From Pullulanibacillus sp. KACC 23026 (GTDB taxonomy: Bacteria > Bacillota > Bacilli > Bacillales > Sporolactobacillaceae): a DNA stretch of 64,000 nucleotides. Shown piece by piece: positions 26,341 to 33,975 of the stretch. The notes below the pieces were generated by a model that was not told where the DNA came from, searched no databases, and worked only from the letters and a program-made list of their open reading frames with translations. A program made the translations under genes and the position numbers. The stretch spans positions 3,968,001 to 4,032,000 of the forward strand of contig NZ_CP119107.1 in the NCBI RefSeq assembly GCF_029094525.1, given 5' to 3'. Within the stretch, counting starts at the first letter, position 1; each line of letters opens with the position of its first letter.

Positions 26341-27003
26341 ATGGATAAGCGCACACAATATGCAGTATTTGGTCTTGGACGTTTTGGCGGGAGTTTAGTA
26401 TCTGAACTGCACAGCTATGGTGTTGAAGTACTGGCAGTGGATGTAGACCCAGATCGTGTCGAAGAGTACCTGTCGATTGCCACTCATGCTGTACAAGGAA
26501 ATACAACCGAGGAGAATGTCTTAAAATCGATTGGAATTCGAAATTTCGATTACGTCATCGTATCATTCGGTGATAACCTGCAACAAAGCATTTTAACAAC
26601 TCTTCTGTTAAAAGAAATGGGTGTCAAAAATGTTTGGGTTAAAGCCCAAAACGATTATCATCATCGCGTTCTTGAGAAAATCGGAGCGGACCGCATTATC
26701 CATCCTGAACGTGACATGGCGAGGCGGATTGCCCATCACATTACTTCGGATAAGATATTAGATTTTATCGAGCTATCTGATGAGTTTAGCATTGTTGAGG
26801 TGATTGCGAGTAAAAAGGTAGCCAACCAATCTCTAGTAGAACTCGATACGCGCGCCCAATTTGGCTGTACGATTGTAGCGATTAAGACAAAGGACCAAAT
26901 TAAAGTTTCGCCTTCTGCTAATGAGCGGATTCAAGCGGATGATGTTCTGGTTGTCATTGGACATAATAGAGACATTGAACGTTTCGAAAAAGAGGGTGTC
27001 TAA
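26341..27003 (+). CDS. ktrA: K+ uptake regulatory subunit KtrA
   Basis: A 220-residue RCK protein with the nucleotide-binding signature VFGLGRFGGSL, acidic strand AVDVDPD and a C-terminal RCK_C domain that in homologues binds c-di-AMP. It forms the cytoplasmic gating ring of the KtrAB potassium uptake system. Three bases separate its stop from the ktrB start, so the two are coupled. ATG at 26341 follows AAGGAGACGACT. Expression is controlled by the upstream c-di-AMP riboswitch, and activity probably by c-di-AMP as well, giving two layers of control by the same signal. A close paralogue is encoded at 15540-16208. Confidence 0.95.
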   Translation: MDKRTQYAVFGLGRFGGSLVSELHSYGVEVLAVDVDPDRVEEYLSIATHAVQGNTTEENVLKSIGIRNFDYVIVSFGDNLQQSILTTLLLKEMGVKNVWVKAQNDYHHRVLEKIGADRIIHPERDMARRIAHHITSDKILDFIELSDEFSIVEVIASKKVANQSLVELDTRAQFGCTIVAIKTKDQIKVSPSANERIQADDVLVVIGHNRDIERFEKEGV

Positions 27004-27006
27004 TTT

Positions 27007-28332
27007 ATGCTTAATCGATTGAAGGTTATGAATCTCAGCCCGCCGCAAATTATTACTTCTGTCTATTTTTTAATTATTCTGATTGGCGCTCTTCTTTTAA
27101 TGCTGCCCTTTTCAACCACACATGGGATCAGCTTCTTAAACGCCCTTTTCACTTCGACATCAGCCATGACCGTTACAGGGCTTGCAGTGGTTGATACGGG
27201 AGAAGCTTTCACTTATTTTGGACAGATCGTCATCCTGCTCTTAATTCAAACAGGCGGTCTTGGAATCATGGTTTTTGCTGTCTTTATCTTTATCCTTCTC
27301 GGGCGAAAGATTGGGCTTAAACAGCGGATTCTTATGCAGCAATCCATTAACCAAACAGAACTTGGCGGCATCATCTATCTTGCCCGCCGTTTACTCACCT
27401 ATTCTCTAATCATCGAATCAATCGGCGCCTTCTTCTTAGCCTTAAGATGGGGTCCGACAATGGGATGGGGAAACGGGATCTATAACGCTATCTTTCATTC
27501 CATATCTGCCTTTAATAACGCCGGTTTTTCCACTTGGTCAGATAACTTAACTAAATTTGTTGGGGACCCGACGGTTAATATTGTGATCTCATTATTATAC
27601 ATTATTGGAGGGTTAGGCTTTACGGTTCTAATTGATTTATGGACAAAAAAACGGTTTAAAGACCTGAGCCTGCAAACCAAATTGATGCTGATCGGAACAC
27701 TTGTCATTAACGTCATATCAGTCCTCTTAATATTCATAATGGAATACCATAATCCAAATACATTAGGAAAACTAACATTGCCGGAAAAAATTTGGGCGGC
27801 CTACTTCCAGGGAACCGTCCCCCGAACGGCAGGATTTAATACGATTGATATCGGCAGCATGCACCCATCATCTTTGTTTTTGATGTGTCTGCTCATGTTT
27901 GTTGGGTCAGGAAGCGGATCAACTGGTGGTGGGATTAAATTAACCACCTTTATTGCCATTCTTCTCTGCGTTCTTAGTTTTCTAAGAGGAAAATCAGAGA
28001 TTGTTGTTTTCAAGCGGTCCATTCCGCCATCCATTGTCATTCGTTCACTTGTGGTTAGTTTTCTTGCCTTCTTGTTAATATTTGTCGCTGTTTTCATTCT
28101 CAACATTACTGAAAAAGCGCCTTTTATTGAAATTCTATACGAAACCATTTCCGCTTTTGGTACGGTTGGATTAACTATGGGCCTGACGAGTCACTTATCC
28201 TGGATTGGACGAATCGTTATTATTCTAGTCATGTTTGTTGGTAAAATAGGACCGCTGACACTAGCCATATCGTTTGCCAAACAAAACGATGCCCCCATTC
28301 GCTACCCAAAAGAAAATATCCTTACAGGCTGA
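27007..28332 (+). CDS. ktrB: K+ translocating subunit KtrB
   Basis: A 441-residue membrane protein of the TrkH/KtrB family with four M1-P-M2 repeats. The four selectivity-filter loops are visible: MTVTGLAVVD, AFNNAGFST, VPRTAGFNTID and FGTVGLTMGL; each has the single conserved Gly that sets K+ selectivity. The gating loop in the third repeat, GSGSGSTGGGIK, is Gly/Ser-rich as in KtrB. It takes up potassium, usually driven or stimulated by Na+, and is gated by the KtrA ring. Start ATG is three bases after the ktrA stop. A terminator follows at 28340-28389 and then repeat array B. Confidence 0.95.
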   Translation: MLNRLKVMNLSPPQIITSVYFLIILIGALLLMLPFSTTHGISFLNALFTSTSAMTVTGLAVVDTGEAFTYFGQIVILLLIQTGGLGIMVFAVFIFILLGRKIGLKQRILMQQSINQTELGGIIYLARRLLTYSLIIESIGAFFLALRWGPTMGWGNGIYNAIFHSISAFNNAGFSTWSDNLTKFVGDPTVNIVISLLYIIGGLGFTVLIDLWTKKRFKDLSLQTKLMLIGTLVINVISVLLIFIMEYHNPNTLGKLTLPEKIWAAYFQGTVPRTAGFNTIDIGSMHPSSLFLMCLLMFVGSGSGSTGGGIKLTTFIAILLCVLSFLRGKSEIVVFKRSIPPSIVIRSLVVSFLAFLLIFVAVFILNITEKAPFIEILYETISAFGTVGLTMGLTSHLSWIGRIVIILVMFVGKIGPLTLAISFAKQNDAPIRYPKENILTG

Positions 28333-28339
28333 TTGCATG

Positions 28340-28389
28340 AAAAGGGTTGCCAAAAATCAGAGAGATACTGATTATATGGCAACCCTTTT
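28340..28389 (+). terminator. Terminator of ktrAB
   Basis: AAAAGGGTTGCC (28340-28351) and GGCAACCCTTTT (28378-28389) pair perfectly; an inner ATCAG/CTGAT stem extends the hairpin; TATTG and T-rich sequence follow. Confidence 0.85.
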
Positions 28390-28429
28390 ATTGATCCCAT
28401 TTTTTATCCCCTCGTTGCACGAAAATTTG

Positions 28430-29986
28430 CTAGACGTAACCAGAATTCGCTATCCGCCGCGAATTCGGCCGGAATGCCGAAATAACGGAATGACGTTACG
28501 CCTATTTCGGATGAGCGTAACGAGAATTCGCTATCCGACTCTAAACTGGACCGAATTGCCCTAATAAGATAATGTCGTTACGCCTATTTCGATTGAGCGT
28601 AACGAGAATACGCTATCCGACTCTAGATTGGACCGAATTGCCCAAATAAAGGAATGACGTTACGCCTATTTTGATTAGGCGTAACGAGAATACGCTATCC
28701 GACTCTAAATTGGACCGAATTGCCCAAATAAGGGAATGGCGTTACACCTATTTCGATTGAGCGTAACGAGAATACGCTATCCGACTCTAAACTGAGCTGA
28801 AATGCCGAAATAAAGGAATGACGTTACGCCTATTTCGATTGAGCGTAACGAGAATACGTTATCCGACTCTAAATTGGACCGAATTGCCCTAATAAGATAA
28901 TGGCGTTACGCCTATTCCGATTGAGCGTAACGAGAATACGCTATCCGACTCTAAATTGGGCTGAAATGTCGAAATAAGGGAATGGCGTTACGCCTATTTC
29001 GATTAAGCGTAACGAGAATACGTTATCCGACTCTAAACTGAGCTGAAAATGCCGAAATAAGGGAATGTCGTTACACCTATTTCGATTGAGCGTAACGAGA
29101 ATACGCTATCCGACTCTAGATTGGACCGAATTGCCCAAATAAAGGAATGACGTTACGCCTATTTTGATTAGGCGTAACGAGAATACGCTATCCGACTCTA
29201 AATTGGACCGAATTGCCCTAATAAGATAATGTCGTTACGCCTATTTCGATTGAGCGTAACGAGAATACGCTATCCGACTCTAGATTGGACCGAATTGCCC
29301 TAATAAAGGAATGACGTTACGCCTATTTTGATTAGGCGTAACGAGAATTCGCTATCCGACTCTAAACTGGACCGAATTGCCCTAATAAGATAATGTCGTT
29401 ACGCCTATTTCGATTGAGCGTAACGAGAATACGCTATCCGACTCTAGATTGGACCGAATTGCCCAAATAAAGGAATGACGTTACGCCTATTTTGATTAGG
29501 CGTAACGAGAATACGCTATCCGACTCTAAATTGGACCGAATTGCCCAAATAAGGGAATGGCGTTACACCTATTTCGATTGAGCGTAACGAGAATACGCTA
29601 TCCGACTCTAAACTGAGCTGAAATGCCGAAATAAAGGAATGACGTTACGCCTATTTCGATTGAGCGTAACGAGAATACGTTATCCGACTCTAAATTGGAC
29701 CGAATTGCCCTAATAAGATAATGGCGTTACGCCTATTCCGATTGAGCGTAACGAGAATACGCTATCCGACTCTAAATTGGGCTGAAATGTCGAAATAAGG
29801 GAATGGCGTTACGCCTATTTCGATTGAGCGTAACGAGAATACGCTATCCGCCGCGAATTCGGCCGGAATGCCGAAATAACGGAATGCCGTTACGCCTATT
29901 TCTTTTGAGCGTAACGAGAATTCGCTATTCGCCTCCAAATGGCCATTCGGAAAATAGGCGTAACGAGAATACGCTATGACTCAAAA
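28430..29986 (-). repeat. Tandem array B: 18 units of the same 82-bp repeat, inverted relative to array A
   Basis: Unit starts (CGTTACGCC or CGTTACACC) occur at 28494, 28576, 28658, 28740, 28822, 28904, 28986, 29069, 29151, 29233, 29315, 29397, 29479, 29561, 29643, 29725, 29807 and 29888, steps of 81-83. Read on the minus strand each unit has the same CGTTACGCTC...GGCGTAACG dyad as array A. Most spacers are of the AGAGTCGG/GGACCGAATTGCCC type, but the first and last units carry the CCGCGAATTCGGCCGG type of array A. Five consecutive units (28576-28985) recur at 29397-29806. The right edge GTAACGAGAATACGCTATGA (29960-29979) followed by CTCAAAA matches the left edge of array A. Confidence 0.95.
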
Positions 29987-30058
29987 TATCCTCCTCTATT
30001 CCAAGAATATCACCGATCGCCCCTAGCTTCGTGCACCCATAAGTCGCATACTATATCA

Positions 30059-30096
30059 AAGCGGTACCCGCTAATTGTTTAGTGGATACCGCTTTT
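30059..30096 (-). terminator. Bidirectional terminator after wrbA
   Basis: AAAGCGGTACCCGCTAA and TTAGTGGATACCGCTTT form a long stem (one mismatch, one G-T) with A-rich left and T-rich right flanks; it separates array B from the WrbA-like gene. Confidence 0.8.
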
Positions 30097-30212
30097 ATTC
30101 TACTGAGTTTTGTACCAGCCTTTTTATTTTTGTAATGTATTGCGATATATTACGCCTTTTTTGCAAACTCTCCTTCAAGAGAACCACACAGGTGGTCGCT
30201 CCTTTTTGAAAG

Positions 30213-30824
30213 TTATTGGTTCGCTTTTTTAACCCATTCGGCAACGGTGACGGTTCTTTTGGCTTGGTGCTTAACAGCCGCTTGAACATCCCCAACCATG
30301 TTCCCATTTTGGTCAACCGTAACACTGGTTCCATATGGATTTCCTCCAGCGCCAAAAAGAACGGGATCCGTGTAACCTGGAGGTACAATAATGGTTCCCC
30401 AATGCATCATCGTTGTATAAAGAGAGAGCAGCGTGGCTTCTTGTCCTCCGTGAGGATTTTGGGCAGAGGTCATCGCACTCACAACCTTATTTACAGTCTT
30501 TCCGGTCGCCCACAGTCCGCCTTGAATATCAAGGAATTGCTTCATTTGAGAAGGCATGTTCCCAAATCGAGTTGGAACACTAAATATAATCGCGTCGGCC
30601 CATTCAATATCCTCAGATGTGGCAACAGGGATGTGCTTGGTGGCTTCCACATGTGCTTTCCAGCCTTCATTCCCTTGAATGACAGATTCCGGAGCTAATT
30701 CCTGTACCCTTAATACCTTTACCTCAGCACCTAGTTCTTTTGCACCTTCCTCTGCCCATTTGGAGAGTTGATAGTTCGTCCCTCCCATACTGTAATAAAT
30801 AATCGCTAATTTTACATTTGTCAC
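30213..30824 (-). CDS. NAD(P)H:quinone oxidoreductase, WrbA-like flavodoxin-fold protein
   Basis: A 203-residue cytoplasmic flavoprotein. The FMN phosphate loop YSMGGTNYQLSKWAEEGA, the second FMN loop PTRFGNMPSQMKQFLD and the conserved TSAQNPHGGQEATLLSL region are those of WrbA. WrbA-type enzymes bind FMN and carry out two-electron reduction of quinones using NAD(P)H. ATG at 30824 follows AAAGGAGACAAAACACG. It is monocistronic with a terminator at 30059-30096, but it lies at the edge of a group of flavin-related genes (small exported motif protein, ferric-reductase-like protein, ApbE), so a shared redox role is possible though unproven. Confidence 0.9.
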   Translation of the reverse strand: MTNVKLAIIYYSMGGTNYQLSKWAEEGAKELGAEVKVLRVQELAPESVIQGNEGWKAHVEATKHIPVATSEDIEWADAIIFSVPTRFGNMPSQMKQFLDIQGGLWATGKTVNKVVSAMTSAQNPHGGQEATLLSLYTTMMHWGTIIVPPGYTDPVLFGAGGNPYGTSVTVDQNGNMVGDVQAAVKHQAKRTVTVAEWVKKANQ

Positions 30825-30917
30825 GTGTTTTGTCTCCTTTTATTTAAACTTCAATTTTTACCCTCTTTATTATTTCTTCTTTCTATCTGGAATAAACGCC
30901 AAGTTCCCATTACAAAA

Positions 30918-30952
30918 TAAAAGGCTCCCCCAGTATTCTGAGAAAGCCTTTA
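30918..30952 (-). terminator. Terminator of the small exported motif-protein gene
   Basis: On the minus strand AAAGGCT and AGCCTTT close a stem with an inner CTCAG/CTGGG pairing, followed by TATTTTG. Confidence 0.65.
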
Positions 30953-30980
30953 CTTCTAGCCCGTATTTCTAAGTATTTCA

Positions 30981-31337
30981 TTAGGACGCACCTGATTGAC
31001 GGTCACTGCCAAAGCCTCCTGTGCCTTGTCCTCCCCCTCCTTGGGAATCATTAAAGCTCCAGCCTGAACCACCGTCTCCGCCATATGAACCTGAATCCCC
31101 GTCCCCGTAAGAGCCTTGTCCGCCATCGCCATAGGCGGCTGAACCATTATCACTGTTGAATGGATCGGTATTACTGTTCGTCCCGTTTTGAACACTGCCT
31201 CCGTTTACTTCATTATTAAATAAATTTGTTTGCGTCTTATTTGTTGCTTGTGCAGGACTAAATTGACTTAATACAAAAGCTGAAAAGGCGACTCCAACCG
31301 TACCGACAATCCATTTTGCTTTTTTATTTTGGTTCAT
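30981..31337 (-). CDS. Small exported Gly/Ser-rich protein with C-terminal flavinylation-like motif
   Basis: A 118-residue protein in three parts: a basic N terminus and one hydrophobic segment (IVGTVGVAFSAFVLSQF, about residues 10-27) that is a signal peptide or anchor; a low-complexity Asn/Gly/Ser/Asp-rich stretch (about 32-108) with repeats like YGDGDSGSYGG; and the extreme C terminus SDRQSGAS. The last seven residues fit D-x-x-S/T-G-A-S/T, the motif in which ApbE attaches FMN through a phosphoester to the final Thr or Ser. An apbE gene and a ferric-reductase-like gene lie 2-3 kb away on the same strand, with a degenerate copy of this gene between them. I infer a tethered, disordered flavin carrier. 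ATG at 31337 follows AGAGGTGTAAGAGG. No homologue is known to me. Confidence 0.65.
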   Translation of the reverse strand: MNQNKKAKWIVGTVGVAFSAFVLSQFSPAQATNKTQTNLFNNEVNGGSVQNGTNSNTDPFNSDNGSAAYGDGGQGSYGDGDSGSYGGDGGSGWSFNDSQGGGGQGTGGFGSDRQSGAS

Positions 31338-31390
31338 CCTCTTACACCTCTAGCATCTCGTTTTTTACCCTTAATTATAGGAACTTATAA

Positions 31391-31549
31391 TTAAAATTCA
31401 CTTAACTTAACCACCTTGGTCCCGCACCGCACATTCTGTTTTGCCGCTGCCTCTTTTGCTAAAAAAAGTGATTTTTTTATTGAATGAAGCGCTTGAGATG
31501 TTGAAATGCTAATTTTGAAGATTAAATGACCCTTCTTTTTGTCAATCAT
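31391..31549 (-). CDS. Small protein, 52 residues, function unknown
   Basis: Starts at ATG 31549, six bases after a perfect AAGGAGG, and encodes a 52-residue basic soluble protein beginning MIDKKKGHLIFKISIS and ending CGTKVVKLSEF. The middle (QALHSIKKSLFLAKEAAAKQ) looks like an amphipathic helix. It ends 54 bases before the start of the exported motif-protein gene, same strand, so the two may be cotranscribed. A longer open frame upstream of 31549 lacks a ribosome site. Not recognised; the strong ribosome site is the main support. Confidence 0.55.
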   Translation of the reverse strand: MIDKKKGHLIFKISISTSQALHSIKKSLFLAKEAAAKQNVRCGTKVVKLSEF

Positions 31550-31659
31550 CGAGTTCCTCCTTGCCTGCTTGAACAATTTTTTCAATAGAAAATGTAGTGT
31601 CTGTCTCCTAAAAACAATTCCATTATGGCTCTTCCTTCTTAAAATCCGCTTAAAGCCTG

Positions 31660-31685
31660 TCTCATTCAAAAAAATTTGAATGAGA
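31660..31685. promoter_or_regulatory. Inverted repeat upstream of the small-protein genes
   Basis: TCTCATTCAAA and TTTGAATGAGA are perfect 11-base complements around AAAA, about 110 bases before the 52-residue protein. Could be an operator or a hairpin; a terminator for upstream minus-strand transcription is also possible. Confidence 0.4.
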
Positions 31686-31784
31686 GCGTATCCTTTTTGC
31701 CGCTGCCACATATATTAATTCCAAATAATTTTTTTGCCCTGGGTAAACATTTTTCAATAATCCAAATCAAGGAGTGAGAAAGGC

Positions 31785-31892
31785 ATGAAGTCATTTAAAT
31801 CTCAATCAAAACCGGCTAAGTCTTTTCCGGTCAGTCACAAACATGTGAAACGATTTGTCGCAACAGTTGGTATTCTTAGCGGGTTTCTTTAA
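31785..31892 (+). CDS. Small basic ORF, 35 residues
   Basis: ATG at 31785 preceded by AAGGAGTGAGAAAGGC. The 35-residue product (start MKSFKSQSKPAKSF) is basic with a short hydrophobic end (RFVATVGILSGFL). An intrinsic terminator follows five bases after the stop, which supports a real transcription unit. On the opposite strand to all neighbours. Family unknown; could be a small membrane-associated peptide. Confidence 0.5.
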   Translation: MKSFKSQSKPAKSFPVSHKHVKRFVATVGILSGFL

Positions 31893-31896
31893 AGTT

Positions 31897-31928
31897 AAAA
31901 GGTGCCCCTTAAGAGGAACACCTTTTAG
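31897..31928. terminator. Bidirectional terminator
   Basis: AAAAGGTGCCCCTT and AAGAGGAACACCTTTT pair with small interruptions; it lies just after the 35-residue ORF and just after the argS fragment on the other strand. Confidence 0.75.
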
Positions 31929-31948
31929 CTCAAGTTATTCTAGTCCTA

Positions 31949-32662
31949 TTACATCTGCTCAGGTGCCTTCATCCCCAACAGACGAAGACCTTCTTTTAGC
32001 ACGATTTTGACAGAATCGATCAATGACAATCGTTCCTGTTTTAAACCATCTTCTTCAAGGATGCGGACAGAAGCGTAATATTTATTAAAGGCTTTAGAAA
32101 GATCCAGTACGTACTTTGCTATTAAGGATGGGTCATAGGCTTCAAAAGCATGAACAACGGTTTCTGGAAAAGTCATTAATTGAGTCACTATTGACCAAGA
32201 ATACTCATCCCCATTAAAAACCGTCTCCGCGTCATTTGCGTAATTTCCTTTATTAAGGAGTGAGGCGGCACGGGCATGGGTGTATTGAACATAAGGACCG
32301 GTATCACCTTCAAATGTCAGCATCTCTTCCATCGAAAACTCGACATCATGATGTCGGTCATGTTTGAGGTCGTGAAAAATAATGGCGCCTATTCCTACGG
32401 CGCGCGCCACTTCTTCTTTCTCTGCAAGGGTCGGATTTTTCTCGTGGATATTAGCCATTGCCATTTGAATCGCCTGCTCAAGAACTTCTTCAAGTAGAAC
32501 AAGCTTTCCTTTTCGTGTTGACATCTTTTTGCCACCCTTTAAAATCATGCCGAATGGGATATGGCAAAGGTTCTTGGACCATGAGTAACCCAGTTTCTCT
32601 AAAACTAACTTTATTTGCTTAAATTGAAGAGTTTGCTCATTCTTATTAAAATTCTGTCTTCC
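31949..32662 (-). pseudogene. argS: Arginyl-tRNA synthetase, C-terminal fragment
   Basis: The minus strand encodes the C-terminal part of ArgRS only. From about 32650 the frame reads NEQTLQFKQIKLVLEKLGYS, then the KMSK-equivalent loop KKMSTRKGKLV, and the anticodon-binding DALR domain through TFEGDTGPYVQYTHARAASL to the normal end LLGMKAPEQM. The N-terminal half with the HIGH motif and most of the Rossmann domain is absent; a TAG stop lies at about 32663 and unrelated AT-rich sequence beyond. So about 230 of the usual 555 or so residues remain. A separate intact argS must exist elsewhere. Translation could start at ATG 32548, giving a stand-alone anticodon-binding domain, but there is no good ribosome site. 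Probably the scar of a partial duplication. Confidence 0.85.
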
Positions 32663-32733
32663 CTATATGCATAAGGAATCAATAATGATTCACTAATATA
32701 TGACTCTTTAGGAATTCTCCTATTAATATTATT

Positions 32734-33066
32734 TCAATCCTCCTCTCCGTCATCTTCTCCATCAATAGCTCGGCATGCTTGTTCTTTTATTTTCTCTGCC
32801 TCGTGAAGCTCGAACTGTTTCGTAAATTCCTCAATCACCAACTCAATGGCCTTTAGTTCGCCTTGAATGACCATTCTAATTTCTTGAAATTCGGGGGCTT
32901 CTAGCTGTTGTCTTAATGTCATACGTTTGACATTTAATTTCTCTAAGAAATCAAGGGCACGGCCGCGACGAAACGTTTGGGCCCCATGATGGTGATGCCT
33001 TCCCCTTCCTCTTGTTTTCCCGCCCTCACGCATGTAATCTTCCTGCTGCCTGTCAATGTCCTTCAT
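32734..33066 (-). CDS. His-rich-linker, helical protein of unknown function
   Basis: A 110-residue soluble protein. The N terminus is basic and glycine-rich with a GRGRHHHHGAQTFRRGRAL stretch, followed by a mostly helical part (about 40-100) and an acidic tail (DGEDDGEED). ATG at 33066 was chosen because AAGAGGTGC lies before it. The helical part, with GELKAIELVIEEFTKQFELHE, resembles a dimerisation helix, so it could be a regulator or metal-linked adaptor, but there is no clear DNA-binding motif. Its promoter region has a 16-base sequence that is also found before the ABC exporter gene at 35351, suggesting shared control. I recall similar proteins beside ABC exporters in Bacillales, without known function. 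Confidence 0.65.
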   Translation of the reverse strand: MKDIDRQQEDYMREGGKTRGRGRHHHHGAQTFRRGRALDFLEKLNVKRMTLRQQLEAPEFQEIRMVIQGELKAIELVIEEFTKQFELHEAEKIKEQACRAIDGEDDGEED

Positions 33067-33081
33067 CAAAAGCACCTCTTC

Positions 33082-33097
33082 GAATACATTTGTATAC
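33082..33097. promoter_or_regulatory. Shared operator-like sequence, copy 1
   Basis: GAATACATTTGTATAC, a near-palindrome (GAATACA-TT-TGTATAC), just upstream of the His-rich protein gene. A second partial copy, TGTATACAATTG, lies at about 33116-33127, around the likely -10 (TATAAT-like, minus strand). The same 16 bases occur at 35279-35294. Confidence 0.6.
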
Positions 33098-33163
33098 AAC
33101 TGTATTTTCCTATAATGTATACAATTGAATGCCTGTTTGTCAATTGCCTCTTATAAAGAAAAA

Positions 33164-33199
33164 AATCGGGCTCTTCCTTGAAGTAAGAGCCCGAGTTTT
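33164..33199 (-). terminator. Terminator of the apbE/ferric-reductase operon
   Basis: TCGGGCTCTT (33166-33175) and AAGAGCCCGA (33185-33194) form a perfect 10-bp stem flanked by A-run and T-run, so it works in both directions. Confidence 0.85.
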
Positions 33200-33219
33200 T
33201 CTATTAAGATCTCGTCATT

Positions 33220-33795
33220 CTAGCTGGCCGTGCTTCGATCTGAGACGGTTTTTCTATGAACGGTTCCCCTATTCATTGACTTTACTAAGAACAGAATAAT
33301 GATGATGATTCCAGAGATCCAATAGACAGACGTTCCCCACACCGTCTTAGTGTCAGAACCCATCACAACCCCGTGAATCAGCATTAATAGCCAGGCCGGA
33401 AACACCATCAAGTGAATCCTTTTCCATACCTTTTTATTCATTTTGCTTCTCATCACATCAGAAGTAAATAAGACAATAACAATGATAAAGAATGCGAGTG
33501 TTCCTAAGCCTGAGGCAATCCGATCATATTGTGCAACAAACGGAATGAAAATTTCCTTTATTGTATATGGCTGATACGAATCTACTATTAAGATAAGGAT
33601 ATGTCCCAGTGTAGCAAAAAGCCCCGCCCAGCTCGAGGACATGTGAATGGCACTAAATAATCCCCATTTTTTCTTAAAGGAAGACATCCGGCTGAGCATA
33701 CCAAAGACAAGCGACATTGAAAAGAAGAAGTAGGCTAACCATCCGAATAGCCGAATGAGATGCCAGGTATCAAATAGCTGTAAAAAGTTTTGCAT
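33220..33795 (-). CDS. Ferric-reductase-type transmembrane haem protein
   Basis: A 191-residue protein with about six membrane helices. It has the two bis-histidine pairs of the ferric reductase-like transmembrane (FRD) family: H-x13-H in IHMSSSWAGLFATLGH and H-x12-H in RIHLMVFPAWLLMLIH, which hold two b-type haems stacked across the membrane. There is no flavin or NADPH domain, so electrons must enter from a partner. Start ATG at 33795 is preferred because AAAGGTGG lies six bases before it (an ATG at 33801 would sit on the ribosome site). It follows apbE and a degenerate flavin-motif gene on the same strand. Likely role: passing electrons across the membrane to or from a covalently flavinylated partner. 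Family fairly sure, partner inferred. Confidence 0.85.
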   Translation of the reverse strand: MQNFLQLFDTWHLIRLFGWLAYFFFSMSLVFGMLSRMSSFKKKWGLFSAIHMSSSWAGLFATLGHILILIVDSYQPYTIKEIFIPFVAQYDRIASGLGTLAFFIIVIVLFTSDVMRSKMNKKVWKRIHLMVFPAWLLMLIHGVVMGSDTKTVWGTSVYWISGIIIIILFLVKSMNRGTVHRKTVSDRSTAS

Positions 33796-33820
33796 ATACA
33801 TCCACCTTTATCCCTATAAA

Positions 33821-33946
33821 TTAAGCGGCTCCCGATTGACGGTCACTGAATATATCCATTTGAGCTTTGCGTATTGTTAAAACGAAAACTGAAAAGGCAA
33901 TGCCAACCGTCCCCACGCCCCCACCTTGTTTTTTAATCTGTATCAA
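33821..33946 (-). pseudogene. Shortened copy of the exported flavinylation-motif protein
   Basis: The 41-codon frame keeps the two ends of the protein encoded at 30981-31337 but lacks the Gly/Ser-rich middle: VGTVGIAFSVFVLT (compare VGTVGVAFSAFVL) and the terminal FSDRQSGAA (compare GSDRQSGAS). The final residue, the expected flavin acceptor, is Ala. A TTG at 33946 could start it, but the ribosome site is weak. It lies exactly between apbE and the ferric-reductase gene, the place expected for a functional partner gene, so it looks like a deleted or gene-converted remnant of the ancestral operon member. Confidence 0.65.
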
Positions 33947-33975
33947 CTATTGACACTTCAATTTCCCATTTTCGA

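Noticed and set aside
15540-28332. The 13.5 kb block as a prophage or integrative element
   Set aside because: No integrase, att-like direct repeats or phage genes; only the repeat arrays bracket it.
28274-28564. Open frame running from the ktrB end into array B
   Set aside because: It overlaps ktrB and its terminator, has no ribosome site, and its tail is made of repeat units.
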